From Purshia tridentata (taxonomy: Eukaryota; Streptophyta; Magnoliopsida; Rosales; Rosaceae), in the NCBI GenBank assembly GCA_003254885.1, contig QANT01002677.1, positions 124,001-188,000 of the forward strand: DNA of 64,000 bases, in the 5' to 3' direction. The translations under genes were made by a program, and so were the position numbers. Shown piece by piece: positions 47,022 to 59,291 of this stretch. Under the pieces are notes generated by a model that was not told where the DNA came from, ran no database searches, and saw nothing but the letters and a program-made list of their open reading frames with translations. Position 1 is the first letter of the stretch. Every line of letters starts with the position of its first letter.

Positions 47022-48635
47022 ATGCTGAGTGTGAATCCAATTTCTCACATACTTTCCAAGCTTCTTCAACTTCAACAGCTCTCTTCCATGAAACAAGTCG
47101 AAGCAGCCCAAGCTTTCCTCACGAAGACTGGCCTCTTCTTCACTCACACATCCATAATCGCAAAGCTCATTGCTTTCACATCACTGTCACCGCTTGGCTG
47201 CCTCGCGCACGCTCAGTCCCTGTTCGCAGAAACTGCCATGGCCGACCCTTTCATCTGTAACACCATGATCAGGGCCTACACCAGCAGCATTTTCCCCATC
47301 AGAGCTATACATATTTACAACCGTATGCTGGAAGCGGATGTTGGGTCCGATCATATCACCTACAATTTTGCGCTCAAGGCTTGTGCTAGAGTGATGAAAC
47401 GTACGGAAGAAGATGAGGTGAAATCTTGTGGGTTTGGAATTGATCGCAAGGGAGGTGAAATTCATTGCCGGGTTTTAAAGTTGGGCTTCGATCGTGATTT
47501 GTATGTTCAAAATTCGTTGCTTTTTGTGTATTCTCAATGTGGGTTTGTGGGTCTTGCCCGTTGTGTTTTCGACGAAATGACCGAGAGAAGCGTTGCTTCT
47601 TGGAACATCATGATGTCGGCTTATGATCAAGTCACTGATTCCGAATCCGCGGATTATCTGTTTCACTTAATGCCTCGGAAGAATGTGGTTTCTTGGAATA
47701 CCTTATTGGCACGGCATGTAAGGCTGAGCAACATTGAGGCTGCAAAAAAGGTCTTTCGAGAGATGCCGGAGAGGGATGCGGTTTCTTGGAATTCAATGAT
47801 TGCTGGTTATGTTCAGGTTAAAGATTATGGTGGAGCACTGGAGCTCTTTCGTGAAATGCAAATTGCTGAAGTGGAAGCTACCGAAGTAACACTTATATCT
47901 GTTTTGGGTGCTTGTGCCAAAACAGGTGAATTGGAAATTGGAAAGAAGATTCATGAGTCCTTGAAAGTAAAGCAGCATAAGATTGGAGGGTATTTGGGGA
48001 TTGCCCTTGTTGATATGTATGCTAAATGTGGGAAGTTGAATTCAGCTTGGGAAGTGTTCCGTGAGCTGACAATGAAACCTATTGGCTGCTGGAACGCGAT
48101 GATTGTGGGTTTGGCTGTCCATGGTTACTGTGAGGAGGCTTTGGAATTGTTTGCAACTATGGAAATGCAGCTTGGTGAAGTTAGGCCTAATCGGATAACC
48201 TTCATTGGCGTTCTGAGTGCTTGTAGCCATAAGGGTTTAGTTGAAGAAGGACGCCGGTACTTCAATCATATGATTCAAGAATACAACATCGTGCCTGATG
48301 TTAAGCATTATAGTTGCATGGTTGATCTTCTAAGCAGATGGGGATTGTTAGATGAAGCCTACCAGATGATCAAAGCTGTGCCCTCCCAGACAAGCTCTTC
48401 TTTGTTGTGGAGAACCTTGTTGGGTGCTTGTAGGGTACATGGAAACGTTGATTTGGCTGAGCAAAGCTTCCAGCAGCTTGCCAAATTGAAGCCTCTTAAG
48501 GATGCAGATTATGTTTTGTTGTCAAACATCTATGCCGAAGCTGAGAGATGGGATGGTGTTGAGCGATTGAGGAATGAGATGATTTCTAAGGGAGTTCCAA
48601 AAACACTCGGCTTTAGTCATATAGAGATGAAATGA
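47022..48635 (+). CDS. Pentatricopeptide repeat protein, PLS class with E-type end
   Basis: An intronless gene of 537 aa. Alternating P, L and S repeats of about 35 residues are visible from residue 75 to 430, for example 'VASWNIMMSAYDQVTDSESA', 'VVSWNTLLARHVRLSNIEAA' and 'AVSWNSMIAGYVQVKDYGGA'. The end 'SSLLWRTLLGACRVHGNVDL' and 'DYVLLSNIYAEAERWDGVER' is the E region; there is no DYW deaminase domain, and the protein stops after 'KTLGFSHIEMK'. PLS-E proteins act in mitochondria or plastids as sequence-specific RNA-binding factors, usually for C-to-U editing with a DYW partner in trans. The N-terminus is plausible as a transit peptide but not diagnostic. It resembles At5g15300-type proteins from memory. 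Confidence 0.92.
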   Translation: MLSVNPISHILSKLLQLQQLSSMKQVEAAQAFLTKTGLFFTHTSIIAKLIAFTSLSPLGCLAHAQSLFAETAMADPFICNTMIRAYTSSIFPIRAIHIYNRMLEADVGSDHITYNFALKACARVMKRTEEDEVKSCGFGIDRKGGEIHCRVLKLGFDRDLYVQNSLLFVYSQCGFVGLARCVFDEMTERSVASWNIMMSAYDQVTDSESADYLFHLMPRKNVVSWNTLLARHVRLSNIEAAKKVFREMPERDAVSWNSMIAGYVQVKDYGGALELFREMQIAEVEATEVTLISVLGACAKTGELEIGKKIHESLKVKQHKIGGYLGIALVDMYAKCGKLNSAWEVFRELTMKPIGCWNAMIVGLAVHGYCEEALELFATMEMQLGEVRPNRITFIGVLSACSHKGLVEEGRRYFNHMIQEYNIVPDVKHYSCMVDLLSRWGLLDEAYQMIKAVPSQTSSSLLWRTLLGACRVHGNVDLAEQSFQQLAKLKPLKDADYVLLSNIYAEAERWDGVERLRNEMISKGVPKTLGFSHIEMK

Positions 48636-49300
48636 TAGAAGCCATTGATTTGGTACGTCATTTATAGATGGTTTATCAACAAAACAAAACAAAATTGTCA
48701 TTAATACATGTTGTAATTTCTTTCTAAATAAAAAATGTCACCAACAATATATTAGTCAATTATCATCCTTATTGATGTGTGCAATATATATTTGGGTTGG
48801 TACTTTTGTTTTCTTTGACAATTTGATAACTCGCAACCTTGAAATTGAGTTATGAATTGCTGCACTGCACACACACAATTTCTTGCCTCCTAGTGAATGG
48901 TGGTGATTCAAAGGACCACCTAATAATTTCCCTTAAAAAGTTGATCTTGTCATACTCCGTACCAGGTCTTCATGTGCCCTATAGCAGGCAATGGTGCTCA
49001 CTGCTCTGCTTGCAGCCTTGCACTTACTTGAAGTGTCTGTGCGTGCATGTTGTTGGCGTGTGTTCTTGGGGCTCTGAATGACTGTTGATAACTTTGATCA
49101 ATACCAACCCTTGGTCTGGTCTGAAAGATGTCATAGACGTCACTATCTACTACTCTGGCCTTAGACAAAGGTTCCCCTGGTGAAAGGGTAATATATCCAT
49201 GACAATTTGAGCTTGTCCATAGTGAAGTTAGGGGATAAGTCAAACAGTGTACGTACATGGACATGGTTCTTTTGTTAATTTTTTTTTGTGGGTAATATTT

Positions 49301-49458
49301 GAATACAATATTCATCTCAATCCCATATCTCAAAATTCTGTACATACATTAGTCATTTGAATACAACATTCATCTCAATCCCATATCTCTAAATTCTGTA
49401 CATACATTAGTCATTTGAATACGACATTCATCCCAATCCCATATCTCTAAATTCTGCA
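49301..49458. repeat. Tandem repeat, 58-bp unit, about 2.7 copies
   Basis: Units beginning GAATACAATATTCATCTCAA start at 49301, 49359 and 49417 with few differences. The third copy is partial. No function is apparent. Confidence 0.92.
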
Positions 49459-50779
49459 CTTGAGGTTGGGAGTAGAGTCAACTAATTAGATAGGAAAAAG
49501 CACATTTGTCTCTTAAACTTAGCTGAACTTTGGCATTTGCTTAAAAGGTTCTTCCTTTATTTGCAAGATGTGAATGGAGCAACTTCCAAGGGTCCAAAGA
49601 ACCAGGTCCCATAAATAACTCATGACTGTAATTTGGTTGAAAGGGTACTTATCTTGCCAAAAAAGAAAGGGGTACTGGATACATCCGTACATGCAGGTTC
49701 TGATAGACTCGTTTAAAGCAATTCTTCCTTTAAATGTAATAACAAGCAATAACAATTGCGTGAGACTCACCACAGATACAATTATAGATGAACAATGCTT
49801 TCCTCAATCCAGGGTTGGAGGAAGCCTTTTCCAAATTTTTCGTTCAACATTACAGGATAAAGATCATAACTTGTCATTTTTTAGATCACTTATTAAAGAT
49901 TATTTTTGAAATAATTAACTCAATCAGAAATCATTTAGTTATATAATTATTATGAAACAAATAGAATAAATAAATATTTTATATTTAAAGAGTGGTTACT
50001 TAACTAAATTCTCTATTTATTCCATTATTTGATAATACTTATTTAACCAAACAATTTATAATTGAGTTGAATTTTTATATTAATAATCTTTAATAAGTAA
50101 TTTAAAAAATAAACGGTTTCGATTATAAATCTACAATGCCAAATAAAAATTTTAAAAAAATAGCTTCACCAACCAGAAATGAGAAAAGTATTGTCCACGA
50201 TGGATTTGCATGTTTATTTATTTTTATTTTTTTGGCCAGGGGATTCACATGTTTATTTATTTTCCGCATTATCCTACATTTTTTGAGCATTGAAGAGAAT
50301 TTGGTGAGGAGACTAGAAAGGCAAAGAACCGAAACGAAACGAAAGAACAAAAAAAGGCGCTGAGCCTGCAACAGAGTTGTTGAGCTTCTATACCATAGTT
50401 CTCAGTCCCACGTAACCTGAGACAAAGTCTGACAACGAGTATGTGCTCGAATCATCGGAACCGCTTAACAAATCAGAACCCACGTGTCAAAATCAGGTCA
50501 GGGTCGAAGACAAATCCACACGTTCAGCGCACAGACATTTATGTGAGAAAATAAATACTCCAAGTCAATGTCTCTTTGTTGCAGCTCGCAAAGCTGGTAG
50601 AAAAGTACATTGTAGAGACCGAAATTTACAGTGAATTTGTGGAGAGAAACATAGAGAAAGCGAGAGATTGGATAATCTTCCATGGATTTGAGATCCAGAG
50701 GAGGAGATACAGATTGTGGTTCATGAACTTATCGATGAGAATCTCTTTCAAAGATTTCTCTTAGTCAACTTACCGAGGA

Positions 50780-50782
<3 letters not shown>

Positions 50783-50812
<30 letters not shown>
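50783..50812. repeat. GA microsatellite in CAD1-like leader
   Basis: About 15 GA units in the predicted 5' leader of the MACPF gene; GA/CT runs in leaders can bind BPC/GAGA-type factors. Confidence 0.9.
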
Positions 50813-50818
<6 letters not shown>

Positions 50819-51068
50819 GAGGAGACTGGTCAAGAACCAATCTTGAGCTTGAGAAAATGATTGAACAAAGAAATCTTCAAGAACTCAGTACTGAAAATGT
50901 TATGATTACTCAGTTTCTTGTGGGTTTCCGGGAAAGTTTCCAATTGGGTTATCGTAATTGAGCTCAACAATCCAAACAGGGAACTGGATTTTGGGTTTGG
51001 GTTACCCAGCTGTTTCTGCTACTGATTTAGATAAAGAGTGAAAGGGTTTCAGAGTATTGTGATGAGAA

Positions 51069-51961
51069 ATGGGGGAAAATGTGGCAGCTTTGCACACTAC
51101 TGTGAGCTCCGTACAGGCATTAGGAAGAGGTTTCGACGTGAACTTCGATACAAGGTTGCTCTACTGTAAGGGAGTGGCAGGTTCTAGGATACTAGAGGTT
51201 GATGAGGAGCACACCAGGGATCTCTGGCTTTATGATGATATAGTTGTGCCCAATGTTTCCAGGGACATCAAGCACTCTCAGGGGTCCAATGAGCGTCAGA
51301 GTTCTGGAGTCTGCAGCTTCAGTGAGGTATGCTTATGGCTTCCTTCTCTCTAATTCTTTTAGGGTTTGGTGAGTTTCTGCATGTTGTAGATGATTTGTGG
51401 TTAGGGTTCAGGAGCTTGTCAATTGGGTTTAGATCATTGCAAACATCTTCCTATATTTTGATGGTGAGGACTGAGGAAAGTGGATAACTGCTGAGCTACT
51501 AAGATTGATTGTTCAGATAGAGAAATATGCCTTGAAATTGGATAGTCAGCACTAAGGAGTTGCAGCAAATTGATTGATACTTTCTAGGTATATTTTTTTT
51601 GAAAAATTTTGGACCCATTTAAAGGCATGGAAAATACTCTGCTCCAAATGGCTCCATCTTTTGTGTTCTTCCTTGGTCATGTCTGGTAAAAATATTTTAT
51701 AACAATCTTTTCCTCATAGGTAGAGTAACACTTATAACTCCATTATTTTAGTCTTTTAATTGTACTGGACTAGAAACCAGATGAATCATTCATCAATGTT
51801 CAAGCTCAGCTTGTTTGAGCTACCAGCTGGACTCAGGATCAAGTTTTAAGTTTCATTAGTAAAGCAGCACTTTTGATGTTTGAGTGGTACTGAGGCGTAC
51901 ATCTGTATGTCCATTTCATTTTTCAAGAGGCTGTGGCTACCTTGAACTTTGTGCATGTTTT

Positions 51962-52032
<71 letters not shown>

Positions 52033-54874
52033 ATCTCTTAACAAATTTACATAGCATCAAGAATGATGAATAGAATGAACATCATAAATACTTGCAATGC
52101 ATTGTAATTTAACAGAATCCTCATGGTGAATGATTGCAGATGGTAGAGTACTTTAATCAAAAGTCTAATATATCTGAAGGCTTTCCTATTGGGAGTTTCA
52201 ATTCTGCATTTAGCTTCACTGGTTCAAAGCATATTGATGCTGCAGCCACAAAGACCCTTTCTGTAGATGGATTCTATGTTCCACTCGCTAAGGTCCAGCT
52301 TTTAAAATCCCCAGTGTTGCAGGAAAACGTGAAACATGCTGTCCCGACTTGTTGGGATCCAACTTCTTTGGCAAGGTATGAATCAATACGTATAACTTTT
52401 AGTAGGACAATAGTGATGAAGTAGTTTCAAATGATCCCTAATTATTGGTTACTCTTTCTTTGCAGCTTTATTGAAAATTTTGGGACTCATGTCATAACGT
52501 CTGTAACTATTGGTGGAAAAGATGTAATTTACGTTAAACAGCACCAGCCTTCTCCTTTGTCAACCATGGAGATCAAGAACTATGTCCAGGATATTGGAAA
52601 CCAGCGGTTCTCAGAAACAGAAAGCAATAGAAGTTCAGGTCCAATGAAATTCAAGGATAAGGCTAGTTCTGCTTTGTTTCTTTTTTTCTTTTCATTTTTT
52701 TATAGGTTCCTTATTTTGTTACTTGAAATTTAATTTCTAATTATCTGAATATTATTATTGAATATTTCAGGGCGTTGATCCTGGTTTATTCAACAGTCAA
52801 GGGGTATACCCTCAACCCTCCAGTGCACCATATCTTGCTGGGAAAGAAGTATGTAACAAGTATTGATAATTTATGTGTTCTCTATTCTACTTGATTATTT
52901 ATTGTTGTATTTGTTCACCCTTTTTTAGTCATAAGAATTAATTGGAACTGAAAAATATATGATTGTTTCTGCCTCTGAGCCTCAATTTTCCTTTTCCTTG
53001 CATGTAATCTGTTGACCATTTCTTAAATAAATATAAAGTACAGATGAAGCTCTCACAAACCGTTAATTTTGCATACCTATGAACATTTAATTGCCTTTGG
53101 TCTCAAGTTGTGTTACCTCTGTATGTGATTTATCATTATTGACTGCTGCTTTCCAGGAATGGCTGTACCACCTTAAACTCAGAATTAATTTACCTTGAAT
53201 TATTATTGATGCAGGATGTCACAGTCATTTTCCGGAGAAGGGGAGGAGACGATCTGGAACAGAATCACAGCCATTGGGCAAGAACTGTCCGGTCCTCTCC
53301 AGACGTTATTGAGATGAAATTTTTTCCTATAACAGCTCTTCTTGATGGGGTAACTGGAAAGGAGCACCTTACCCGGGCTATTGGTCTTTATCTTGAATGT
53401 AAGACAACTAAGCTTCATCATACATGGATTGGAATTGTTTTCCTTTGATGTGCTTTATCATTAGCAATAAAGTAGCCCTGCTAACTGTAGTGAAATTCGT
53501 CTTGCAGATAAGCCTCCAATAGAAGAACTGAGATATTTTTTAGAGTTTCAGATCCCTAGAATATGGGCTCCTGTATATGAGAGGAATCTTGGCCACCAAA
53601 GAAAGGAACCTGTTTGCCCATCTTTGCAATTCAGCATAATGGGGCAAAAACTTTATGTCAGCCAAGAACAGGTAAGAACTTTTTGTGGCTATCAATAGTC
53701 AATTCTCTGACAAGAAATAAAAAAGTCAATAATCTCTTAACATAGCTCTTCCACCCTTTGGGAGGCTTATACATGTCTGAGGACAGAATGAGACAAACAT
53801 TTTCTCTTTTGTATTTTTCTTTTTTAATCTGGGAGGTGGGGGGTCCTGAATTGCACTAATCTGTACTCTACACCTAATCCAATGCCATCCACCTCCGTTA
53901 GCAATTGAATGAGATCTGAGGGCAAAGTGGCAAATTTCAAGCAGCTTAACTTACATGATGAAAACATAAATGCTTATAATTTATTTCTTCAAAATGCTCA
54001 TGTAAACTTCCTTTAAATTTCATGTAAAACGCAGTGGTGGGCTATCATGTCCTTGAGATGCCTAAATGGTCACTCAGAACCTGATGAATGAAACCTCACT
54101 AGATGACCCATTTGTTTATTTTGCGATGACTCATTCTGAGTTTGATTCATGATTCAATGGCACAAAACATTACTTGTCCAAAGTACCATCCTGGGTTATT
54201 CATGTGATCCATTTCAGAAAAAAAATTTCTATGTGCAGATAACTGTTGGACGGAAGCCAGTGACAGGCTTACAGTTATGTTTAGAAGGAAGCAAGCAGAA
54301 TCGGCTTTGTATCCATCTTCAACACTTGGCATCACTTCCAAAGATCCTTCTACCATATTGGGACACCCATGTGGCAATTGGTGCTCCCAAGTGGCAAGGA
54401 CCTGAGGAGCAAGATAGCCGATGGTTTGAGCCTGTGAAGTGGAAAAATTTCTCTCATGTGAGCACTGCACCTATTGTGAACTCCGAAACCTTCATAGGTG
54501 ACCTTTCTGGTGTTTACATCGTAACTGGAGCTCAGCTTGGAGTGTGGGATTTTGGATCGAGAAATGTCTTGTACATGAAGCTATTGTATTCTAAGCTTCC
54601 GGGCTGCACTATACGAAGATCTTTGTGGGATCATATACCAAATGAAAAGTCAAAGAAAGTGAAGTCCACTGGTTTGAATTCCAACTCTGATGACGCAAGT
54701 TCAGGTTCAAGAGAACATTTTTCAGGCAACAAATTAGTAAAATTTGTGGACATGTCTGAGATGAGCAAGGGGCCACAAGATCATCCAGGTCATTGGTTGG
54801 TAACTGGTGGAAAGCTTGGTGTGGAGAGAGGAAAAATTGTTATAAGAGTGAAATACTCGTTGTTAAACTATTGA
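51069..54874 (+). CDS. CAD1: MACPF domain protein, CAD1-like
   Basis: Seven exons: 51069-51326, 52140-52375, 52466-52661, 52771-52848, 53215-53398, 53508-53671 and 54239-54874, giving 583 aa in register. The MACPF core begins 'VQALGRGFDVNFDTRLLYCK' and contains the signature 'FIENFGTHVITSVTIGGKDV' (FGTH at residues 170-173) and 'VTVIFRRRGGDDLEQNH'. The C-terminal part carries 'RKPVTGLQLCLEGSKQNRL', 'GPEEQDSRWFEPVKWKNFSH' and ends 'GKIVIRVKYSLLNY', matching Arabidopsis CAD1 (At1g29690) closely from memory. CAD1 restrains salicylic-acid-dependent cell death and immunity; plant MACPF proteins are thought to act at membranes. The intron after exon 3 starts with GC (AAG|GCTAGT), the only boundary that keeps the frame. 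Exon 4 is 78 bases and phase 0 at both ends. Intron 1 has a long GT/GA microsatellite (51962-52031). Confidence 0.93.
51962..52031. repeat. Compound GT/GC/GA microsatellite in CAD1-like intron 1
   Basis: A GT run, a short GC step and then about 19 GA units over 70 bp. Confidence 0.95.
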
Positions 54875-55560
54875 GTCTACATTTGCATCATGATGTGCAG
54901 TGCTGGTTTTTGTTAGGTAAGAGGCAGTGTCTTTTCATTTTCATCATGCGCATAAACTTTGGCTTTGTGATGGACCGAGTAAGAAGAGGATGTGTTGTGG
55001 GGTGGTTTTGGACACATCAGGGTGGTTGCATTTTTTTATGGCCAATTCAGTTGAGTTTCTTTAGTGCAGGGTAAATGCCAATTATTATGATTGAGTGAGT
55101 AGATGCTGCCTCTTGAAATGTGTTTATAAGTAATATTTAAAACAAGTTAGTTTGATGAAACCATATACATCACTTATTTCGTTATTTTTCTTGAATCATA
55201 ACCAAGTGCATTATGCTTTTCTTGGCTTTCTTGTCTGCGTTCTGGAGGAAAGTTCGTGAGTTACCCACTTTCTCATAAATTATCAAAGTATCCTTTAAAT
55301 TGAGGTTTAATTGTGTCCAAAACGTCTATATGAAAACTATTTGTACCATTTCAACCTGACCATCTTGTCTATTACTTTGGTCATCTTGTTTATTATTTTG
55401 GTAGCAGTGGTGAGATTCAGTTATGCGGGTATACAAAAATCGCATTTACATCATCAAAGCCACATCTATAATTTTGTTTTGCAAAATCAACCATGCAAAA
55501 CAGTCTTAGCATAATTAATGAAAACAAGTTTTGTAGAAACCACTGTTCTCCAGGAATCAT
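54875..55560. other. Convergent 3' flank of CAD1-like and expansin genes
   Basis: The two genes converge here, so the segment should hold both 3' UTRs. No other feature is seen. Confidence 0.6.
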
Positions 55561-56542
55561 CTATAACTGGTCACCTTCAAAAGTCTGTCCAAATTGCCAA
55601 CCTGCAGGGGCAACATTGTAGTTGGTGAGTGTGCGTCCATCGCTGGTGGTGACTTTGAAGGAGAGGCTCTGGCCATTGAGGTAGGAGTTGCTCTGCCAAT
55701 TTTGCCCCCAGTTTCTTGACATGGGCATCCACCCTGTCCTAGACCCCTTGATAGACACTGTTTGGACATCCCCTGCACCCCCAACATTTGTGATCAACAC
55801 CAAGTTGAAGTAGGAGTGGCCATTGATGGTGAACCTTATGCCTCCTTTCTTCGCACATGGAACCCTGTCACCAAAACCAACACAATAAAACATCTAACCA
55901 AGTATTGTGGATTGGACTAGATTGGATCGATATTGTTTACCTTCTGAAGAGTACAGGGACAATCCCGGCACGATATTCTGCAATCTGCAAGAAAGCAGGC
56001 TCAGCCAAATCGAAGTGTTCGAGCGGAGGATTGCACCAGCCGCCATTGTCATTGGACAGAGCATTGTTAGGGGGGCAGAAGTTGGTGGCTGTGACAGTGA
56101 TGACGCCGGGAAGGCACCATTTGGGGTCTTTTACACGGTTGCATTGTAATTCGTAACATGCTCCGCAGCTCGAACCACTGTTAAAGAGAGTGGTGCTTAG
56201 AGCTGCAGTGCTAGTCCCATACCCCTGGCTGTACAAGTTTCCATACCCACAAGCACCTCCTGCCATTATAATCACCGAAATGTTCTCTTGTTAAACCGTC
56301 TGTCATATTATATTTTATATACTGTCAATCGAAACTACTAATTGAGTAGACTTTTGTTCATGGAAACATACAAAATTGATAATTTCTAGCTTACCCATTG
56401 TGCCAGAAGCATCACTGCCACCATAAAATGTTGCATGGGCAGTCTGCCATTCGCCATAGTCACCTTGAGTGACTTGAAGGCGCAAGTGTAGGAGCACTAC
56501 AAAGAAGAGAAATTGCAGGATCTGCATTGCTCTCATAGCCAT
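55561..56542 (-). CDS. Alpha-expansin
   Basis: Three exons on the minus strand: 56542-56395, 56259-55941 and 55864-55561, giving 256 aa. A signal peptide (about 1-25) leads to '[29 protein letters not shown]', split here by the first intron. Domain 1 (EG45-like) has the cysteine pattern, the alpha-insertion '[15 protein letters not shown]' and the HFD motif at 131-133. Domain 2 (CBM63) ends '[13 protein letters not shown]' with surface aromatic residues. These features place it in EXPA rather than EXPB. It loosens cell walls non-hydrolytically during acid growth. The start ATG at 56542 is preferred because the upstream in-frame codon at 56560 is GTG. A TATATATA at 56599-56606 lies 57 bp upstream. 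Confidence 0.95.
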
Positions 56543-56598
56543 TCTTGATCTTATTGACACTTAATTTTTTTTAGTGTGTTTGGAAGGGAGACTATATG

Positions 56599-56606
56599 TA
56601 TATATA
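56599..56606 (-). promoter_or_regulatory. TATA-like box of expansin gene
   Basis: The minus strand reads TATATATA, 57 bp upstream of the expansin start codon. Confidence 0.5.
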
Positions 56607-59291
56607 AGAAGGAAGAGAGTGAGTGGAGCATTGAAACGAATAGTTGGGGGTGGTGGGAGTGGCCATGGCCCTTTCCATGAAAACAGAGTAATTTTTTGGT
56701 TGTCACTTAAACTTTGGACCGCCCCGAACTGCCAAACTAAATGATTTCATTCAATTCACTGATCATATACACATGCAAAATGTTATATGTTGGGCCCTCC
56801 TTCATGTCATGAGCTCAACCCCGACTCACTCGTCTACTTCTTCTTTCTGATTTAGCTTAATTACTTTCAATTCGACTTGGCCTTTAATCTTTCTCTAAAC
56901 CCAGAAGCTGGTTTGACCAAATCATAAGCACATACGTAGCTAATGTCAAAATGTCAACTCCAAATACAATTTAAGGATGATACTTTAATTTAAGGATCCT
57001 TTGTTTAGTGGGGTGGGGAATTTTGAGAAAATTATGAAGAATCACAAACCACAAAATATGTTGGACCTTCAAGCACAAGGAAACTGACGCGTAAGGGTAT
57101 TATTGAACAGTATATTTATATTATATTATTAATAATATCTACTTATGTTATGACAAATTAGATTGGTTATATCACATGACGTATATCGTTTATACAAAAT
57201 AATTTCTTGTATATTGTGGGGCTAACCTTGGTATCTCACGTTAAAAATGTAAAGTCTTAAAATAAAAAAATTAGTTCACAACTCTTTCCATCTGTTATCA
57301 GCTAGTTTAAGTTAAATGCTATAATTTCTATAGGTATATATGTTAATGAATATATAAAGCCTACTCTAATTTAAATTTTTGAGTTTTACCTTGAAGGCCA
57401 AAATGAAAAAAAACCTTTATTCAATACTTTAACTTTTTGAAATTCCACCTAAAATGCATTTTTTGTTTTTGTGGGTAATTTATTATAAATTTTTTAGTTG
57501 TAGTTTCTAATAAATTTTCCAGCTAAATTTGAGGTCCTACCGTCCTAGAAGGTGAGCCATTGGAATCAAATTAGATTATATAATATAATTTTTTATAAAT
57601 AGACAGATATCAAATTATATTGAATGAACAATAATCTATACTGAAGGCCTTTATTGGGCTTTAAAATCTTAACTGATGGTATTAAGTGTATTGAAGTCCA
57701 TATATTGAAGCTATTTTGGATATTTAAATGCATTTTGTTTTGACCCAGGCTATACCGACAACTCTATTATTTTTTTCTTTTTCTTTTGGGTGATTTATAG
57801 GCCGGTTTAATTTTTTCTTCTCTATTAGACTAATACCTTAATACTTTTTTATTTTTGACTAAGGTCCAAAAATATTATCCAGATGTTTTTAATTTAAAAA
57901 ATATGTAATATTATTCTAAAATTAATGATATGTAAATCTTAATATTATTATAAGATTATTCTAATTGTATATTACTTTAATATTATAATATTATATTATA
58001 TATCCTAATTAATATTATCATATTATCCTATAATTAATTATAGGATTTAACTGTACCAAACGAACGATTGACTTTGGTTTGTAAATACATTTTAATTATA
58101 TCAATCAATCGATCGGCTATGGTTTGTCGGCTTTTATATTATGGTTTAGCTCCAGGATTTTGGGCTTCGCCCAAAATCCCAGAGCTAAACCCTAACATAA
58201 CGCCTTTATCGAACACATTCTATATCCTAAAAGAGGATGAGATGAAAAGATGGGATTTACCCTCAAAACTCAGGAAATGAAGTAGCTCGAATATATATAT
58301 ACCAACCCATATATTGGTACAATTGAAATGTACCTATATATATTTTTTTATTTTTTCTCTTACTTGTTTGATTATTTTTTATGAGTTAATATATTTTTTA
58401 TTATATAATATAAACGGATATTATCATTTATTATTTCAAATTAAAAAATATAATACTAAATAATCTTGAATGTTTTAATTAAATATGTCTGAACAGATAT
58501 TATCTTTCATTTTTAAAATTAATTCATATTGATTATCTTAATTTTAAGAGATAATTTGAGTCAAAATTTTAAAAAGTTTATTTTTTAGACCTCAGTCTAA
58601 AAAATTGAATTTAAGTGTTAATTTAAATTTCTATATGGTTTTAGTCTAAATGAAGTCAAATTTTAAAAATTCTATTTTTTAGAGTCTAAAAAATTAGATT
58701 TAAGTATTAATTTAAATTTCTATATAGTTTTAGTCTGAATGACCCTTCAAAATTGGACCTATTTCTAATTATTCCTATTTAAAAACCTAATATAATAGAC
58801 TCAATTTGACCTAAGCTCAAGCTCCAAACTTTGGGCTTCATTCAGCCAGTCTTGAGTGATTTTCACAAAGAAAAGTCACACTTCATATAGATAGATGTCT
58901 ACTGCATTAATCAAATGCACTAGGGATGAAAATGGCATATATCTACTAGTGCATCATAGCCATAAAGAGTAAAGTTAAACTTTTGTGAGTGTTGATGGGG
59001 CTCTAATCTATGCATTATCCATGTCTAGTATTGACATGTTTTGGTTAGAGAAAAAAAGAACAAAAAATAATAGAAGTACTAGAACATATGCATTACTATA
59101 TTAAAATATCCCAAGATTTTTACATCTTGAACTGACCTTATTCCCATTACAATACAAACCAATGATGTGTTATACATGTGTAATAGAGATGTTACACCAA
59201 AATCCCAATCTTTCCAAAAGTCAAGTAAGCATTCCTTAATTTTGTTCCATACATCCAATTTGTGGGTTAGTTACCCATAGTCAGAATATAA
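56607..59291. other. Intergenic AT-rich region
   Basis: This is the expansin upstream region followed by very AT-rich DNA. The one notable structure is a near-perfect foldback at 58143-58191. A pair of diverged direct repeats occurs at about 58,560-58,740 (AAAATTGAATTTAAGTG-type block followed by TTTAGTCTGAATG). No gene is seen. Confidence 0.5.
58143..58191. repeat. Near-perfect inverted repeat (hairpin), 23-bp arms
   Basis: Arms 58143-58165 and 58169-58191 pair at 21 of 23 positions around a TTC loop; the tip is GGGCTTCGCCC. It is GC-rich against very AT-rich surroundings. It could be the core of a small foldback MITE or a structured RNA element. A CTAAACCCTAA string at its right edge is telomere-like by sequence but single. 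Confidence 0.8.

Larger units (their letters stand above)
48636..51068. other. Intergenic region and 5' leader of the CAD1-like gene
   Basis: The region contains a 58-bp unit repeated nearly three times at 49301-49458, AT-rich sequence, and from about 50,440 sequence that looks like promoter and leader of the MACPF gene, including CACGTG near 50,483 and a GA run at 50783-50812. Short frames in the leader may be upstream ORFs. Confidence 0.5.

Noticed and set aside
50443-50961. Several short plus-strand frames before the CAD1-like start codon
   Set aside because: They overlap each other in different frames, include the GA microsatellite and look like leader sequence; they could at most be upstream ORFs.
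54147-54470. A 107-codon minus-strand frame
   Set aside because: Antisense shadow of the last exon of the CAD1-like gene.
58180-58198. Telomere-like or telomerase-RNA-template-like CTAAACCCTAA
   Set aside because: Only one repeat unit, and no upstream Pol III-type promoter element is visible, so it is treated as coincidence.
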